From NCBI GenBank assembly GCA_045626925.1, contig JAZUQZ010000031.1, positions 1 to 64,000 of the forward strand: a stretch of DNA of 64,000 nucleotides. The letters are read 5' to 3'. The notes under the pieces are model-generated. The model made no database searches, was not told where the DNA came from, and saw only the letters and a list, made by a program, of their open reading frames with translations. This document shows, piece after piece, positions 32,244 to 41,272 of this stretch. Position 1 is the first letter of the stretch; every line of letters begins with the position of its first letter. Source of the stretch: Aphodoplasma sp045626925. GTDB taxonomy: Bacteria > Bacillota > Clostridia > UBA1381 > UMGS1253. Made by a program: the position numbers and the translations under genes.

Positions 32244-34040
32244 ATGTTTAAAAGCTTACAATGGAAAATCGTAATAATGTTTTTGCTCCTTGTGTTGTCG
32301 GTGCTTATTATCGCAGGTACGGTACTTATTACAAAGGTCGGAGAGTTTTATTTTCAGCGCTTTTCAAACGATATGGAGGTCGTTTTTACAGACCAACAAA
32401 TAACAAGCCAGCTCACAAGCGCAGCAAGTTCAGACAACTCGCTTAAAAAAATATCTGAAATAATAGTCACCTATTCCGACGCAGGGCGCCTTGGGATAAA
32501 TCAAAACAGAAACTACTACATTCTTGATGCAAAAACAGCAGGATATCAAGATGGCTCAGACCCGCAAACAGGTGATTTGCTTGAAAAAACGCCGAATATA
32601 ATTGCAGCGATGAATGGCGAAATCGGCAACAGCATCAACACCCAGAGCAAATTTATGGACTATGCATATCCTGTAATTGCAAACGGAAGTGTGCGATATG
32701 TTATTTATATTAAAGACAACAAAGATGAAGTCGCAGGAATTATTGAAAGTATTTTTCTTATAATTTTACAGGCGATTGGCTGGGGTGTATTTATTTCGTT
32801 AATTCTTGGATATTTTCTTTCAAAAAATATTACAAAACCGATAATTACACTTACAAAAAGGGCAGAAAAGCTTGCAAGCTTTGAAGAGCCGGAAAGCTAT
32901 ACAAGCGCAAAAAAATCCGATGATGAAATCGGCATTTTGGCAGATACATTCAGTTTTATGTCAAAGGAGCTTTTTAAAACACTCGAGCAAATTGAAGGCG
33001 AAAAAACAAAGATGGAAACTATTCTTGTAAATCTTACAGATGGTGTAATCGCTTTTGATTTGAACGGAAAAATTATTCATATAAATCCGGCTGCAAAGCG
33101 TATGCTTTCGATTTTTAACCCCGATATTGTTGAATTTAATCAGCTTTTTAATGACATCGGTGTAAAAATAAATCTGGGCGATATTGTATATCTTGGGAAA
33201 AATAAAACATTTGAGCGCAGCATAAATCTTAATTATCAGATTATAAAGGCGTTTTTTGCGGCATTTATGTCGGATAAAGACAAAGAAACAGAAAAAATCG
33301 GCGGCGTCGTTGTTGCGCTGCAGGATATTACAAAGCAACAAAAGCTTGATAATTCAAGACGCGAATTTGTTGCAAATGTATCACACGAGCTTCGTACACC
33401 GCTTACAACAGTAAAATCGTACACAGAGACACTTCTTGATACAACAAAAGAAGACGGTATGGAAAAACATTTTTTAGAGGTAATAAATTCCGAGGTCGAC
33501 CGAATGACACGAATTGTAAAAGACCTGCTCACGCTTTCAAGGCTCGACCATAGCAAAGAAACACTAAAAAAAGATGAGATAGATTTGCGTGTTTTAATTG
33601 ACGGTGTTGTGGAAAAGCTTTCATTTAGTGCAAAAGAGCGCAAACAATCGCTTGTACACTCATTTACAACAAATATCCCGCCATATATAGGTGATAGGGA
33701 CAAAATTGAACAAGTTCTTATAAACATAGTTTCAAATGCAATAAAATATACACCTGACGGTGGAAATATTGATGTTTTTGCAGGAAAAATATATAACGAA
33801 ATTTATATAAAGGTCAAAGATAACGGCATAGGTATTCCAAAGTCAGATATAAAAAGAATTTTTGAAAGATTTTACAGAGTTGATAAAGCAAGAACGAGAA
33901 AAGCCGGTGGTACAGGGCTTGGGCTTGCAATTGCAAAAGAGATTATTGAGGCGCATGGCGGAAAAATATCAATCCAATCCGATACAGGCAAAGGGTGCGA
34001 GGTTATGATTACCCTGCCTATAACAAATAAGAAAAAATAA
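32244..34040 (+). CDS. walK: WalK-like sensor histidine kinase
   Basis: A 598-residue membrane kinase partnered with the preceding regulator. Two membrane helices (about 8-30 and 165-190) flank an external sensor; a HAMP domain (about 190-245), a PAS domain (about 255-350, NLTDGVIAFDLNG), HisKA with SHELRTPLT (phosphoacceptor His about residue 381) and HATPase with NIVSNAIKYTPDGG, DNGIGIPKSD and GGTGLGLAIAKEI follow. The domain order is that of WalK. ATG at 32244 is chosen for GGTGAGG (32234-32240); upstream in-frame ATGs lack one. Confidence 0.87.
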   Translation: MFKSLQWKIVIMFLLLVLSVLIIAGTVLITKVGEFYFQRFSNDMEVVFTDQQITSQLTSAASSDNSLKKISEIIVTYSDAGRLGINQNRNYYILDAKTAGYQDGSDPQTGDLLEKTPNIIAAMNGEIGNSINTQSKFMDYAYPVIANGSVRYVIYIKDNKDEVAGIIESIFLIILQAIGWGVFISLILGYFLSKNITKPIITLTKRAEKLASFEEPESYTSAKKSDDEIGILADTFSFMSKELFKTLEQIEGEKTKMETILVNLTDGVIAFDLNGKIIHINPAAKRMLSIFNPDIVEFNQLFNDIGVKINLGDIVYLGKNKTFERSINLNYQIIKAFFAAFMSDKDKETEKIGGVVVALQDITKQQKLDNSRREFVANVSHELRTPLTTVKSYTETLLDTTKEDGMEKHFLEVINSEVDRMTRIVKDLLTLSRLDHSKETLKKDEIDLRVLIDGVVEKLSFSAKERKQSLVHSFTTNIPPYIGDRDKIEQVLINIVSNAIKYTPDGGNIDVFAGKIYNEIYIKVKDNGIGIPKSDIKRIFERFYRVDKARTRKAGGTGLGLAIAKEIIEAHGGKISIQSDTGKGCEVMITLPITNKKK

Positions 34041-34042
34041 TA

Positions 34043-34182
34043 TTTAAGGGGATATTAAATAAAACAAAAAATTGTTCTTATTTTGTTTAATAATTATTTT
34101 TTGTTTGTTCATACCAAATTCATATTTATGCTTTATAATATGTATTACAACAAAGAAGTCTTCTTCATATATTTCCCCTTAA
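34043..34182. repeat. Imperfect inverted repeat after walK
   Basis: TTTAAGGGGATAT (34043-34055) and ATATTTCCCCTTAAA (34169-34183) are nearly inverted copies enclosing about 115 very AT-rich bases with a TATAAT (34134-34139) but no -35. It may be an RNA fold in the walK 3' region; no gene is seen. Confidence 0.35.
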
Positions 34183-34185
34183 AAT

Positions 34186-34226
34186 ATAAGGACGCTGTCA
34201 TAAAAAACAGCGTCTTTATATTTTTA
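34186..34226. terminator. Bidirectional terminator between walK and the Dabb gene
   Basis: ATAAGGACGCTGT pairs with ACAGCGTCTTTAT (34207-34219) with a CATAAAAA loop and T-rich flank. Confidence 0.85.
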
Positions 34227-34229
34227 TTA

Positions 34230-34535
34230 TTAAAATTCGTAATCAACAATAGTTCGTGACAAGCAGACCTCTCTTACAAATCCGGATACAGCTTTGTGAT
34301 CGGGGTTTACTTGGTAACGACCAAGCGCCTGCATATCATCAAACTCTGTTATAAGACATAAATCAGAAGCAAAAGCTTCCTCTTCGTTGATATTTATGCC
34401 AACCTCGAGCGATTTTATTTCGTCTATAAGCCCGACAAGCGCTTCAAGTTTTTGCTTTATAATTTTTGCATTTTCAAGCTTTGACGCACCGTTTGCTTCA
34501 TCTTTAAGTTTCCATACAACTATGTGCTTTATCAT
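34230..34535 (-). CDS. Dabb (stress-responsive A/B barrel) domain protein
   Basis: A 101-residue ferredoxin-like dimeric barrel protein. The start IKHIVVWKLKDEA, the central ITEFDDMQAL and the DHKAVSGFVREV segment match Dabb. Plant members are stress proteins and fungal ones cyclases; bacterial roles are unknown. ATG at 34535 after AGGAGC. It is transcribed divergently from dnaA and flanks oriC, but nothing links it to replication. Confidence 0.8.
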   Translation of the reverse strand: MIKHIVVWKLKDEANGASKLENAKIIKQKLEALVGLIDEIKSLEVGININEEEAFASDLCLITEFDDMQALGRYQVNPDHKAVSGFVREVCLSRTIVDYEF

Positions 34536-34625
34536 ATATTACAGCTCCTTTTTTATTATTTACAACACCTATTATAATACAAAACTTTTTATATATCAAT
34601 AGGCAAATAATATTGATTTTAACTC

Positions 34626-34654
34626 TTGCTTATTTACTATTTATTTGTTATAAT
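34626..34654 (+). promoter_or_regulatory. Probable dnaA promoter
   Basis: TTGCTT (34626-34631), 17 bases, TATAAT (34649-34654). The DnaA boxes downstream lie in the leader, consistent with autorepression by DnaA. Confidence 0.5.
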
Positions 34655-34679
34655 ATATAAGTAGATTTGTCTTTATCAG

Positions 34680-34971
34680 AAATTGATTTTGTTGTTTTTA
34701 TATCGTTTTTTGTTTAATATAATTTTATTATTTTTACAAGCAAAAAACATAAATACAATATATTGATTTTTAAAAATTTTATAATTTATTTTACCACAAT
34801 TTTATCCACAATAGAAAATATATAAAAATGCGTATTTATCGACATTTTTTTAAATTACAAAATATTTATCCACAAATGTTTATAACTATGTGGATAACTT
34901 ATATATTTTTCACTATACAATACTTTGTTTTTATAAAATTGATTATTATTTTTTAAGGAGTTTTTTGAAAG
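34680..34971. other. oriC, upstream half (DnaA boxes before dnaA)
   Basis: A very AT-rich region with perfect DnaA boxes TTATCCACA at 34802-34810 and 34866-34874 and, inverted, TGTGGATAA at 34889-34897. Weaker ones are TTTACCACA (34790-34798) and TTATCGACA (34836-34844). With the second cluster after dnaA this makes a bipartite origin as in Bacillus, whose loop includes dnaA. The AT stretch 34900-34970 between boxes and gene is another possible unwinding site. Confidence 0.8.
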
Positions 34972-36306
34972 ATGCAAGTAACACAAATTTGGAGTAATGT
35001 ATTAAAATTGATAGAACCTGAAGTTACAGATATTGCCTTTTCAACATGGTTTAAAGATATAAATCCTGTTGCAATTGATGGCAAGACTCTTATACTTTCT
35101 GTTTCAAATGACCTTATATTATCTGCATTGAAAAGAAGATATTTTGACCTTATACAAAATGCAGCAAACTCTGTATTTGGAGAAGATTATAATATAAATC
35201 TTGTCATAGGTGACGATTATAAACCTGAAAACCAAATAAATGAATCAAATAATATGAATATGGCTTCTGCTGATGGATTCTTTTTAAATCCAAAATATAC
35301 TTTTGAAACATTTGTCGTTGGTAATTCAAATCATTTTGCACATGCGGCTGCAGTTGCTGTTGCAGAAGCGCCGGCACAGACATATAACCCGCTTTTCTTA
35401 TATGGCGATTCCGGTCTTGGTAAAACACATCTTATACAAGCAATTGCAAACTATGCAAAACAAATAAATCCTGATTCAAAAATTGTATATATTTCTTCTG
35501 AAAAATTTACAACAGAGCTTATAAATGCAATATCTACAAGAACAACAGAACAATTTCGTTCAAAGTTTAGAAATGCAGATATTCTTTTAATTGATGATAT
35601 ACAATTTCTTGCCGGAAAGGAAATGGCCCAAGAAGAATTTTTCCATACATTTAATGAACTTTATAACGCAAATAAACAAATAGTACTTACAAGTGACCGT
35701 CTCCCGCGAGAAATAAATACATTAGAGGACAGACTTCGTACACGATTTGAGGGTGGACTTATGGGCGATATAAAACCGCCCGATTATGAAACAAGAATTG
35801 CTATATTACAAAAAAAGGCATCACAAGATAATGTTGAGGTTCCATATGATGTATATTGTTATATGGCAGACAGTATAAAATCAAATATACGCGAGCTTGA
35901 AGGAGCTCTTACAAGAATAATATCTTATTCAAAAATTACCGGCAGAAAGCTTGATTTACAGCTTGCAGAGGAGGCACTTTCGACTGTTATAGAACAAAAA
36001 GGTGTTATAAGAATTACTGCAAAATCTATAAATGAAACAGTATCAAAATATTATAATATTCCGATTGAAGATATTAAAGGTAAAAGAAAAACACAGGATA
36101 TTTCTGATGCAAGACAAGTTGCAATGTATTTGTGCAGAACACTTACAGATATGTCATTTGTAGTTATAGGAAAAGAATATGGCGGAAGACATTATACAAC
36201 CGTAATGCATGCAGTAGATAATATCGAAGAAAGTATAAAAAATAATAGTGAGGTTGCATCTGCAATAGAAACAATGACAAAACAATTAAAGACAATTTTG
36301 GGATAA
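34972..36306 (+). CDS. dnaA: Chromosomal replication initiator protein DnaA
   Basis: AAA+ initiator that binds DnaA boxes and opens oriC. Domain I (about 1-80), a short domain II, the AAA+ domain III with Walker A GDSGLGKTH (about 145-153) and Walker B LLIDDIQFL (about 203-211), and the C-terminal HTH domain IV are all present in 444 residues. The domain IV signature reads GGRHYTTVMHA instead of the almost universal GGRDHTTV-type; the Asp-His pair that contacts bases in E. coli is His-Tyr here. ATG at 34972 after AAGGAG. Confidence 0.97.
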   Translation: MQVTQIWSNVLKLIEPEVTDIAFSTWFKDINPVAIDGKTLILSVSNDLILSALKRRYFDLIQNAANSVFGEDYNINLVIGDDYKPENQINESNNMNMASADGFFLNPKYTFETFVVGNSNHFAHAAAVAVAEAPAQTYNPLFLYGDSGLGKTHLIQAIANYAKQINPDSKIVYISSEKFTTELINAISTRTTEQFRSKFRNADILLIDDIQFLAGKEMAQEEFFHTFNELYNANKQIVLTSDRLPREINTLEDRLRTRFEGGLMGDIKPPDYETRIAILQKKASQDNVEVPYDVYCYMADSIKSNIRELEGALTRIISYSKITGRKLDLQLAEEALSTVIEQKGVIRITAKSINETVSKYYNIPIEDIKGKRKTQDISDARQVAMYLCRTLTDMSFVVIGKEYGGRHYTTVMHAVDNIEESIKNNSEVASAIETMTKQLKTILG

Positions 36307-36528
36307 TTATTAACATTTTTATATGAATATGTGAAAATGTTAATGTGGACGAATGTGTATTTGTGATTTGTGTGGATAATTTTTAATAGTTTTCCTTGTT
36401 TTTTGCTAATAAAAAAACACTATTATATCGCAGAAAAACAGACTTTTCCATAAAATCCATATACACTACTAATACTACTTCTATAATTATATTATTATAT
36501 ATTATTTTTTAAAAAGGAATGATGAAAT
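36307..36528. other. oriC, downstream half (dnaA-dnaN intergenic)
   Basis: 222 bases with a perfect inverted DnaA box TGTGGATAA (36371-36379) and near matches TGTGGACGA (36344-36352) and TGTGAAAAT (about 36331-36339), followed by AT-rich DNA (36395-36515) that could be the DNA unwinding element. It also carries the dnaN leader. Confidence 0.7.
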
Positions 36529-37635
36529 ATGAAATTTATATGTGACAAATCAAAATTGATAGAAGCTATAAATACTGTTCAAAAAGCTGTCAGTGCAAAA
36601 TCGACACTTCCTATTTTAGAAGGTATTTTATTAGAATGTTTAGATAATAAAATTATTCTTACAGGAAATGACCTTGAAATTGGTATAAAGTATGAAATTG
36701 AAGCAAGTGTTTCTCAAAATGGAAGTATAGTATTAAATTCAAGAATGTTTGGTGATATAATAAGAAAGCTTCCTGATGCTCCTGTTATGATTGAAAGTGA
36801 TGAAAATAATATTACAAATATAAAATGTGTTAATGTAGATTTTAATATTTCCGGCCTTTTAGCATCAGAATTTCCAAAAATTACAGAGGTTTTAAGAGAT
36901 AATTTTATAAAAATAGAAGCAAATAAACTTAAAAAAATGATTAGACAGACAATTTTTGCAGTATCAATTCGTGAAAACAAGCCTGTTTTAACCGGTGCAT
37001 TATTTGAAATAGAAAATGATAAATTTACAATGGTTGCAAGTGATGGATATAGACTTGCAATAAGAAAAGAAACAATAAAAGACAGTGAAAAAACAATAAA
37101 TGCAATTGTTCCGGGTAAAACATTAAATGAACTTTTAAAAATTATAAAAGATGACAATACTTTTATAAATATATATTTTACAGACAAGAATGTATTGTTT
37201 GAATTTGATGATTTTATAGTAACATCTCGTCTTCGTGATGGAGAATATATAAAATACAAGTCTGCAATACCGTCTGAATATAATATTGAAATAAATGCAA
37301 ATGTTATGTCATTTTGTGACTCTATTGACAGAGCATCGCTTATAATAAATACAGATAATTCAAAAAGTCCTCTAAAGCTTGATATAAAAGACGATACAAT
37401 AACAATTAGTTGCAGTTCGCATATGGGAAAGGTATCTGATATTATAAATGTTGATTCAAGTGGTGGAGAGCTTGTTATAGGTTTTAATCACAGATATTTA
37501 TGGGATGCATTTAAAAATTGTGATGATGAAGAAGTAAAAATGAAATTTATTTCTGAAAGATATCCACTTATTGTTACACCTACAAACAGTGATGAATTTT
37601 TGTATATGATACTTCCAATTATTATTCAGTCATAA
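36529..37635 (+). CDS. dnaN: DNA polymerase III sliding clamp, beta subunit
   Basis: Ring-shaped processivity clamp of the replicase. 368 residues forming the three repeated clamp domains; family features KSTLPILEGI-like start (about 23-33), TGNDLEIGI, LASEFPKI and the C-terminal PLIVTP...YMILPI motif that forms the protein-binding pocket. ATG at 36529 after AAGGA. The coding sequence is strikingly AT-rich. An overlapping out-of-frame ATG at 36522 is not used. Confidence 0.97.
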   Translation: MKFICDKSKLIEAINTVQKAVSAKSTLPILEGILLECLDNKIILTGNDLEIGIKYEIEASVSQNGSIVLNSRMFGDIIRKLPDAPVMIESDENNITNIKCVNVDFNISGLLASEFPKITEVLRDNFIKIEANKLKKMIRQTIFAVSIRENKPVLTGALFEIENDKFTMVASDGYRLAIRKETIKDSEKTINAIVPGKTLNELLKIIKDDNTFINIYFTDKNVLFEFDDFIVTSRLRDGEYIKYKSAIPSEYNIEINANVMSFCDSIDRASLIINTDNSKSPLKLDIKDDTITISCSSHMGKVSDIINVDSSGGELVIGFNHRYLWDAFKNCDDEEVKMKFISERYPLIVTPTNSDEFLYMILPIIIQS

Positions 37636-37662
37636 AAATATATAAAATTAACGGAGAATATT

Positions 37663-37887
37663 ATGGAAAAAGTAGAGGTTAGTATAAATACAGAGTATAT
37701 AAAACTTGACCAACTTTTAAAATACAGCGGTATTGCAGAGAGCGGTAGCGATGCAAAGGATATGATTTTGGACGAAATTGTAAAATTTAATGGCGAAGTG
37801 TGTACTATGCGCGGTAAAAAAGTACGCAAAGGCGATAATGTTGAGATTGAATTTGAAGATGAAACTGTTTTAATTGTGGTAGGGTAG
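37663..37887 (+). CDS. S4-domain RNA-binding protein (YaaA/RlbA type)
   Basis: A 74-residue S4 domain protein (IKLDQLLKYSGIAESGSDAKDMI, then KVRKGDNVEIEF) of the kind that lies between dnaN and recF in most Firmicutes. It probably binds ribosomal or other structured RNA. ATG at 37663 after GGAGA; recF starts one base beyond its stop codon. Confidence 0.92.
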   Translation: MEKVEVSINTEYIKLDQLLKYSGIAESGSDAKDMILDEIVKFNGEVCTMRGKKVRKGDNVEIEFEDETVLIVVG

Positions 37888-37888
37888 T

Positions 37889-38986
37889 ATGTATATAACA
37901 AATTTAAAACTTAAAGATTTTCGTAATTATGAAAGTGCTGACATAAATTTTATAAATGGTACTAATATAATTTATGGAAACAATGCCCAAGGAAAAACAA
38001 ATATACTTGAAGCAATATTTCTTTTTTGCACTGCGCGCTCGCACAGACGCGCCACAGACAGAGAAATTATAAAAAAAGACTGTGAGCAAAGCATTATTGA
38101 TATAAAATTCAGTGATGATGTGAGAGATTATGTTGGCAGGATGAAAATTCTTGATGGAAAAAAGAAATTTGTAAATATAAACAATGTAAATATTAAAAAA
38201 ATAAGTCATATTGCTGATTATATAAATGTTGTAATGTTTTCGCCGGAGGATTTATTTATAATAAAAGACTCCCCGTCTGTAAGACGGCGATTTATTGATA
38301 TGTCTATAAGTCAGATTTCGCCTGTTTATGTTTCATTTCTTAATGATTATTTAAAAATTATAAATCAAAGAAATAATCTTTTAAAAGAAATAAAACGATA
38401 TAATAAAAGCGATGAAACACTTGATATATGGGACGAGTATCTTGTTGATTTATCATGTAAAATAATTAAATATCGTCGTGAGTTTATAAAAAAGCTTCAA
38501 GAATTTTCTAAAAAAATTCACTATGAAATATCAACAGAAAATCTTTTAATAAAGTACATATCAAATTGTAATGAAAATATTTATGATGATGAGAAATTAT
38601 ATACAGAGCTTTGTGAAAAAATAAAAAAATCGAGAAAGCGCGATATTGAAACCGGCATGACTAACATTGGCGCACACAGGGATGATTTTGTTTTTTATAT
38701 AAACGAAAACGATGCAAAAATTTATGGTTCACAGGGACAACAAAGAAGTGTTGTATTGAGTTTAAAGCTTGCACTCACGGAAATTATAAAAAATGAAAAA
38801 GGAAGCTATCCGATAATTTTATTAGATGATATTATGAGCGAGCTTGATGAGTCGAGAAGACAGTACTTGTCGGGCAAAATTGAGGACAAGCAGGTCATTA
38901 TTACTTGTACCGATAAAGAACAAAAAGCAAATTATTCAAATGTAAAATATTTTAATGTATCAAATAATAGTGTAAAAGAAGAGTAA
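37889..38986 (+). CDS. recF: DNA replication and repair protein RecF
   Basis: SMC-like ATPase helping RecA load at gaps. Walker A GNNAQGKTN (about 31-39), signature SQGQQRSVVLSLKLA-type (GSQGQQRSV, about 270-278) and Walker B LLDDIMSELD (about 310-319) are intact. 365 residues. ATG at 37889 with a GGTAGGG site overlapping the S4 gene's stop, implying translational coupling. Confidence 0.95.
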   Translation: MYITNLKLKDFRNYESADINFINGTNIIYGNNAQGKTNILEAIFLFCTARSHRRATDREIIKKDCEQSIIDIKFSDDVRDYVGRMKILDGKKKFVNINNVNIKKISHIADYINVVMFSPEDLFIIKDSPSVRRRFIDMSISQISPVYVSFLNDYLKIINQRNNLLKEIKRYNKSDETLDIWDEYLVDLSCKIIKYRREFIKKLQEFSKKIHYEISTENLLIKYISNCNENIYDDEKLYTELCEKIKKSRKRDIETGMTNIGAHRDDFVFYINENDAKIYGSQGQQRSVVLSLKLALTEIIKNEKGSYPIILLDDIMSELDESRRQYLSGKIEDKQVIITCTDKEQKANYSNVKYFNVSNNSVKEE

Positions 38987-38997
38987 GAGGTGAGAAG

Positions 38998-39264
38998 ATG
39001 TATCTTCATTTAGGCTCTGATGTTGTTGTTTCACAAAGTGAAATTATTGCAATTTTTGACCTTGATACAACATCTATTTCGAAGATTACAAGAGATTTTT
39101 TAAACACCACACAAAAAGCAAATAAGGTAATAGATGTGAGCAGTCACGATTTGCCGAAAAGTTATGTATTATGTGGTAAAAAAGATAGATTTAATATTTA
39201 TATTTCTCCTTTGTCATCACAAACACTCTACAAGCGTGCTTCTGGTAAATTCAGGATTGAATAA
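38998..39264 (+). CDS. remB: RemB-like protein (DUF370 extracellular matrix regulator family)
   Basis: An 88-residue protein starting YLHLGSDVVVSQSEIIAIFDLD and ending ISPLSSQTLYKRA, matching YaaB/RemB, which sits between recF and gyrB in Bacillus and clostridia. RemA/RemB affect biofilm-matrix gene expression in Bacillus. Here the function is inferred only from the family and gene order. ATG at 38998 after AGAGGTGAG. Confidence 0.88.
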   Translation: MYLHLGSDVVVSQSEIIAIFDLDTTSISKITRDFLNTTQKANKVIDVSSHDLPKSYVLCGKKDRFNIYISPLSSQTLYKRASGKFRIE

Positions 39265-39305
39265 ATTTATTATATTACCCTTGATACAGAAAGGAAATGT
39301 AAAAA

Positions 39306-41219
39306 ATGATTGAAAACAATATTACAAACAATTATGATGAAAATCAAATACAAGTGCTTGAGGGACTTGAAGCAGTAAGAAAGCGTCCCGGCATGTATAT
39401 CGGTTCGACATCGATTCGTGGCTTGCACCACCTTGTGTATGAAATTGTGGACAATGCTATTGATGAAGCGCTTGCAGGTTTTTGTAAAAATATTACTGTT
39501 ACTATAGACAAGGGTAATATTATCACAGTAACTGATGATGGTAGAGGTATACCTGTTGGTATTCATCCAAAAATGGGTATATCGACACTTGAGGTTGTAT
39601 TTACAATTCTTCACGCAGGTGGCAAGTTTGGCGGTGGAGGATATAAGGTGTCGGGCGGTTTGCACGGTGTTGGTTCGTCTGTTGTAAACGCACTTTCACA
39701 ATGGCTTGAGGTTGAAGTATCAACCGGAGAAGATATATATTTCCAAAGATTTGAGCGTGGTAAAAGCTGTGGCAGTGCAAAAGTAATTGGAAAGACCGAC
39801 AAAACGGGCACAAAGGTTTCATTTTTGGCAGATGATACAATTTTTGAAACATTAGAATATGAATATGAGACACTACTTACTCGTCTTCGTGAGCAGGCAT
39901 TTTTGAATGCAGGTATAAATATTGTATTTACTGACAATCGTACAGAAGAGCCTGTTATAAATACAATGCATTATGAGGGCGGTATTCGTGAATTTGTAAA
40001 GCATGTAAATCGTAAAAAGGTTGCAATACATGATGATGTTATATATTTTGAGGCACAAAAAAATGATGCCCAGGTAGAAATTGCAATGCAATATACTGAT
40101 AATTATAACGAAAATCTTATCAGCTTTGCAAACAATATAAACACAACCGAGGGTGGTACACATGAAATGGGCTTTAAGGCCGCTCTTACGAGAGTGTTTA
40201 ACGACTATGCAAGAAAGTATAATATATTAAAAGAAAAAGACCAAAATTTATCCGGCGAGGATGTAAGAGAAGGACTTACTGCAATTATAAGCGTAAAGGT
40301 TGTTGAGGCACAGTTTGAAGGACAAACAAAGACAAAGCTTGGTAATTCAGAAATAAGAGGCCTTGTTGATAAGGCTGTAAGTGACAAATTTACAGATTTT
40401 CTTGAAGAAAACCCACCAATAGCACGAATGATACTTGAAAAGTCGCTTACTGCAGCTCGTGCACGAGAGGCTGCACGAAAAGCGCGTGAAGCAACAAGAA
40501 AATCAAATTCGTTTGGCGATACTTCACTGCTTGGCAAGCTTGCGCGTTGCTCTGGCGATGACCCGGAAAAGAATGAAATTTATATCGTAGAGGGTGACTC
40601 GGCAGGTGGCTCGGCAAAACAAGGCCGTGACAGAAGCTTTCAGGCGATACTTCCTTTGTGGGGCAAGATGCTTAATGTTGAAAAATCAAGAATCGACAAA
40701 GTATATGGAAATGAAAAGCTTTTGCCGATTATAATGTCGCTTGGTACAGGCATTGGTGATGATTTTGATATTACAAAGCTAAAATATCACAAAATTATTA
40801 TAATGGCCGATGCCGATGTCGATGGCTCACATATTCGTACGCTCTTGTTGACATTTTTCTTCAGACATATGCGTCCTCTTGTAGATGCGGGGCATATATA
40901 TCTTGCACAACCACCTCTGTTTAAAATTACAAAGGGTAAAACGGTAAAATATGTGTATAATGATGCTGACCTTTCAAAAGCGACAGAGGAGCTTGGTGGA
41001 AAGTGTGATGTGCAGCGTTATAAAGGTCTTGGTGAAATGACAGCGACACAGCTTTGGGAAACAACAATGAACCCGGAAACAAGAACAATGCTTCGTGTAA
41101 ATGTTGATGACGCAGTTTTGGCAGATGAGATGTTTACAGTGCTTATGGGCGACAATGTTGAGCCAAGACGCGAATTTATTGAAAAGAATGCAAGTCTTGT
41201 TACAAATCTTGATATTTAA
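39306..41219 (+). CDS. gyrB: DNA gyrase subunit B
   Basis: ATPase subunit that introduces negative supercoils with GyrA. GHKL ATPase motifs (EIVDNAIDEAL, DDGRGIPVG, GGLHGVGSSVVNALS), the transducer, the TOPRIM domain (EGDSAGG, ADADVDG) and the C-terminal QRYKGLGEM motif are all present in 637 residues, the Gram-positive length. ATG at 39306 after AAAGGAAA. gyrA does not follow, as it would in many relatives; a terminator ends the dnaA-gyrB block. Confidence 0.97.
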   Translation: MIENNITNNYDENQIQVLEGLEAVRKRPGMYIGSTSIRGLHHLVYEIVDNAIDEALAGFCKNITVTIDKGNIITVTDDGRGIPVGIHPKMGISTLEVVFTILHAGGKFGGGGYKVSGGLHGVGSSVVNALSQWLEVEVSTGEDIYFQRFERGKSCGSAKVIGKTDKTGTKVSFLADDTIFETLEYEYETLLTRLREQAFLNAGINIVFTDNRTEEPVINTMHYEGGIREFVKHVNRKKVAIHDDVIYFEAQKNDAQVEIAMQYTDNYNENLISFANNINTTEGGTHEMGFKAALTRVFNDYARKYNILKEKDQNLSGEDVREGLTAIISVKVVEAQFEGQTKTKLGNSEIRGLVDKAVSDKFTDFLEENPPIARMILEKSLTAARAREAARKAREATRKSNSFGDTSLLGKLARCSGDDPEKNEIYIVEGDSAGGSAKQGRDRSFQAILPLWGKMLNVEKSRIDKVYGNEKLLPIIMSLGTGIGDDFDITKLKYHKIIIMADADVDGSHIRTLLLTFFFRHMRPLVDAGHIYLAQPPLFKITKGKTVKYVYNDADLSKATEELGGKCDVQRYKGLGEMTATQLWETTMNPETRTMLRVNVDDAVLADEMFTVLMGDNVEPRREFIEKNASLVTNLDI

Positions 41220-41227
41220 TCAATAAA

Positions 41228-41266
41228 CAAAAAAGAACCATACAGATGTATGGTTCTTTTTTGTTT
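41228..41266. terminator. Bidirectional terminator after gyrB
   Basis: ACAAAAAAGAACCATAC pairs with GTATGGTTCTTTTTTGT, loop AGAT; strong stem with A/T runs for both directions. Confidence 0.92.
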
Positions 41267-41272
41267 ATAAAA

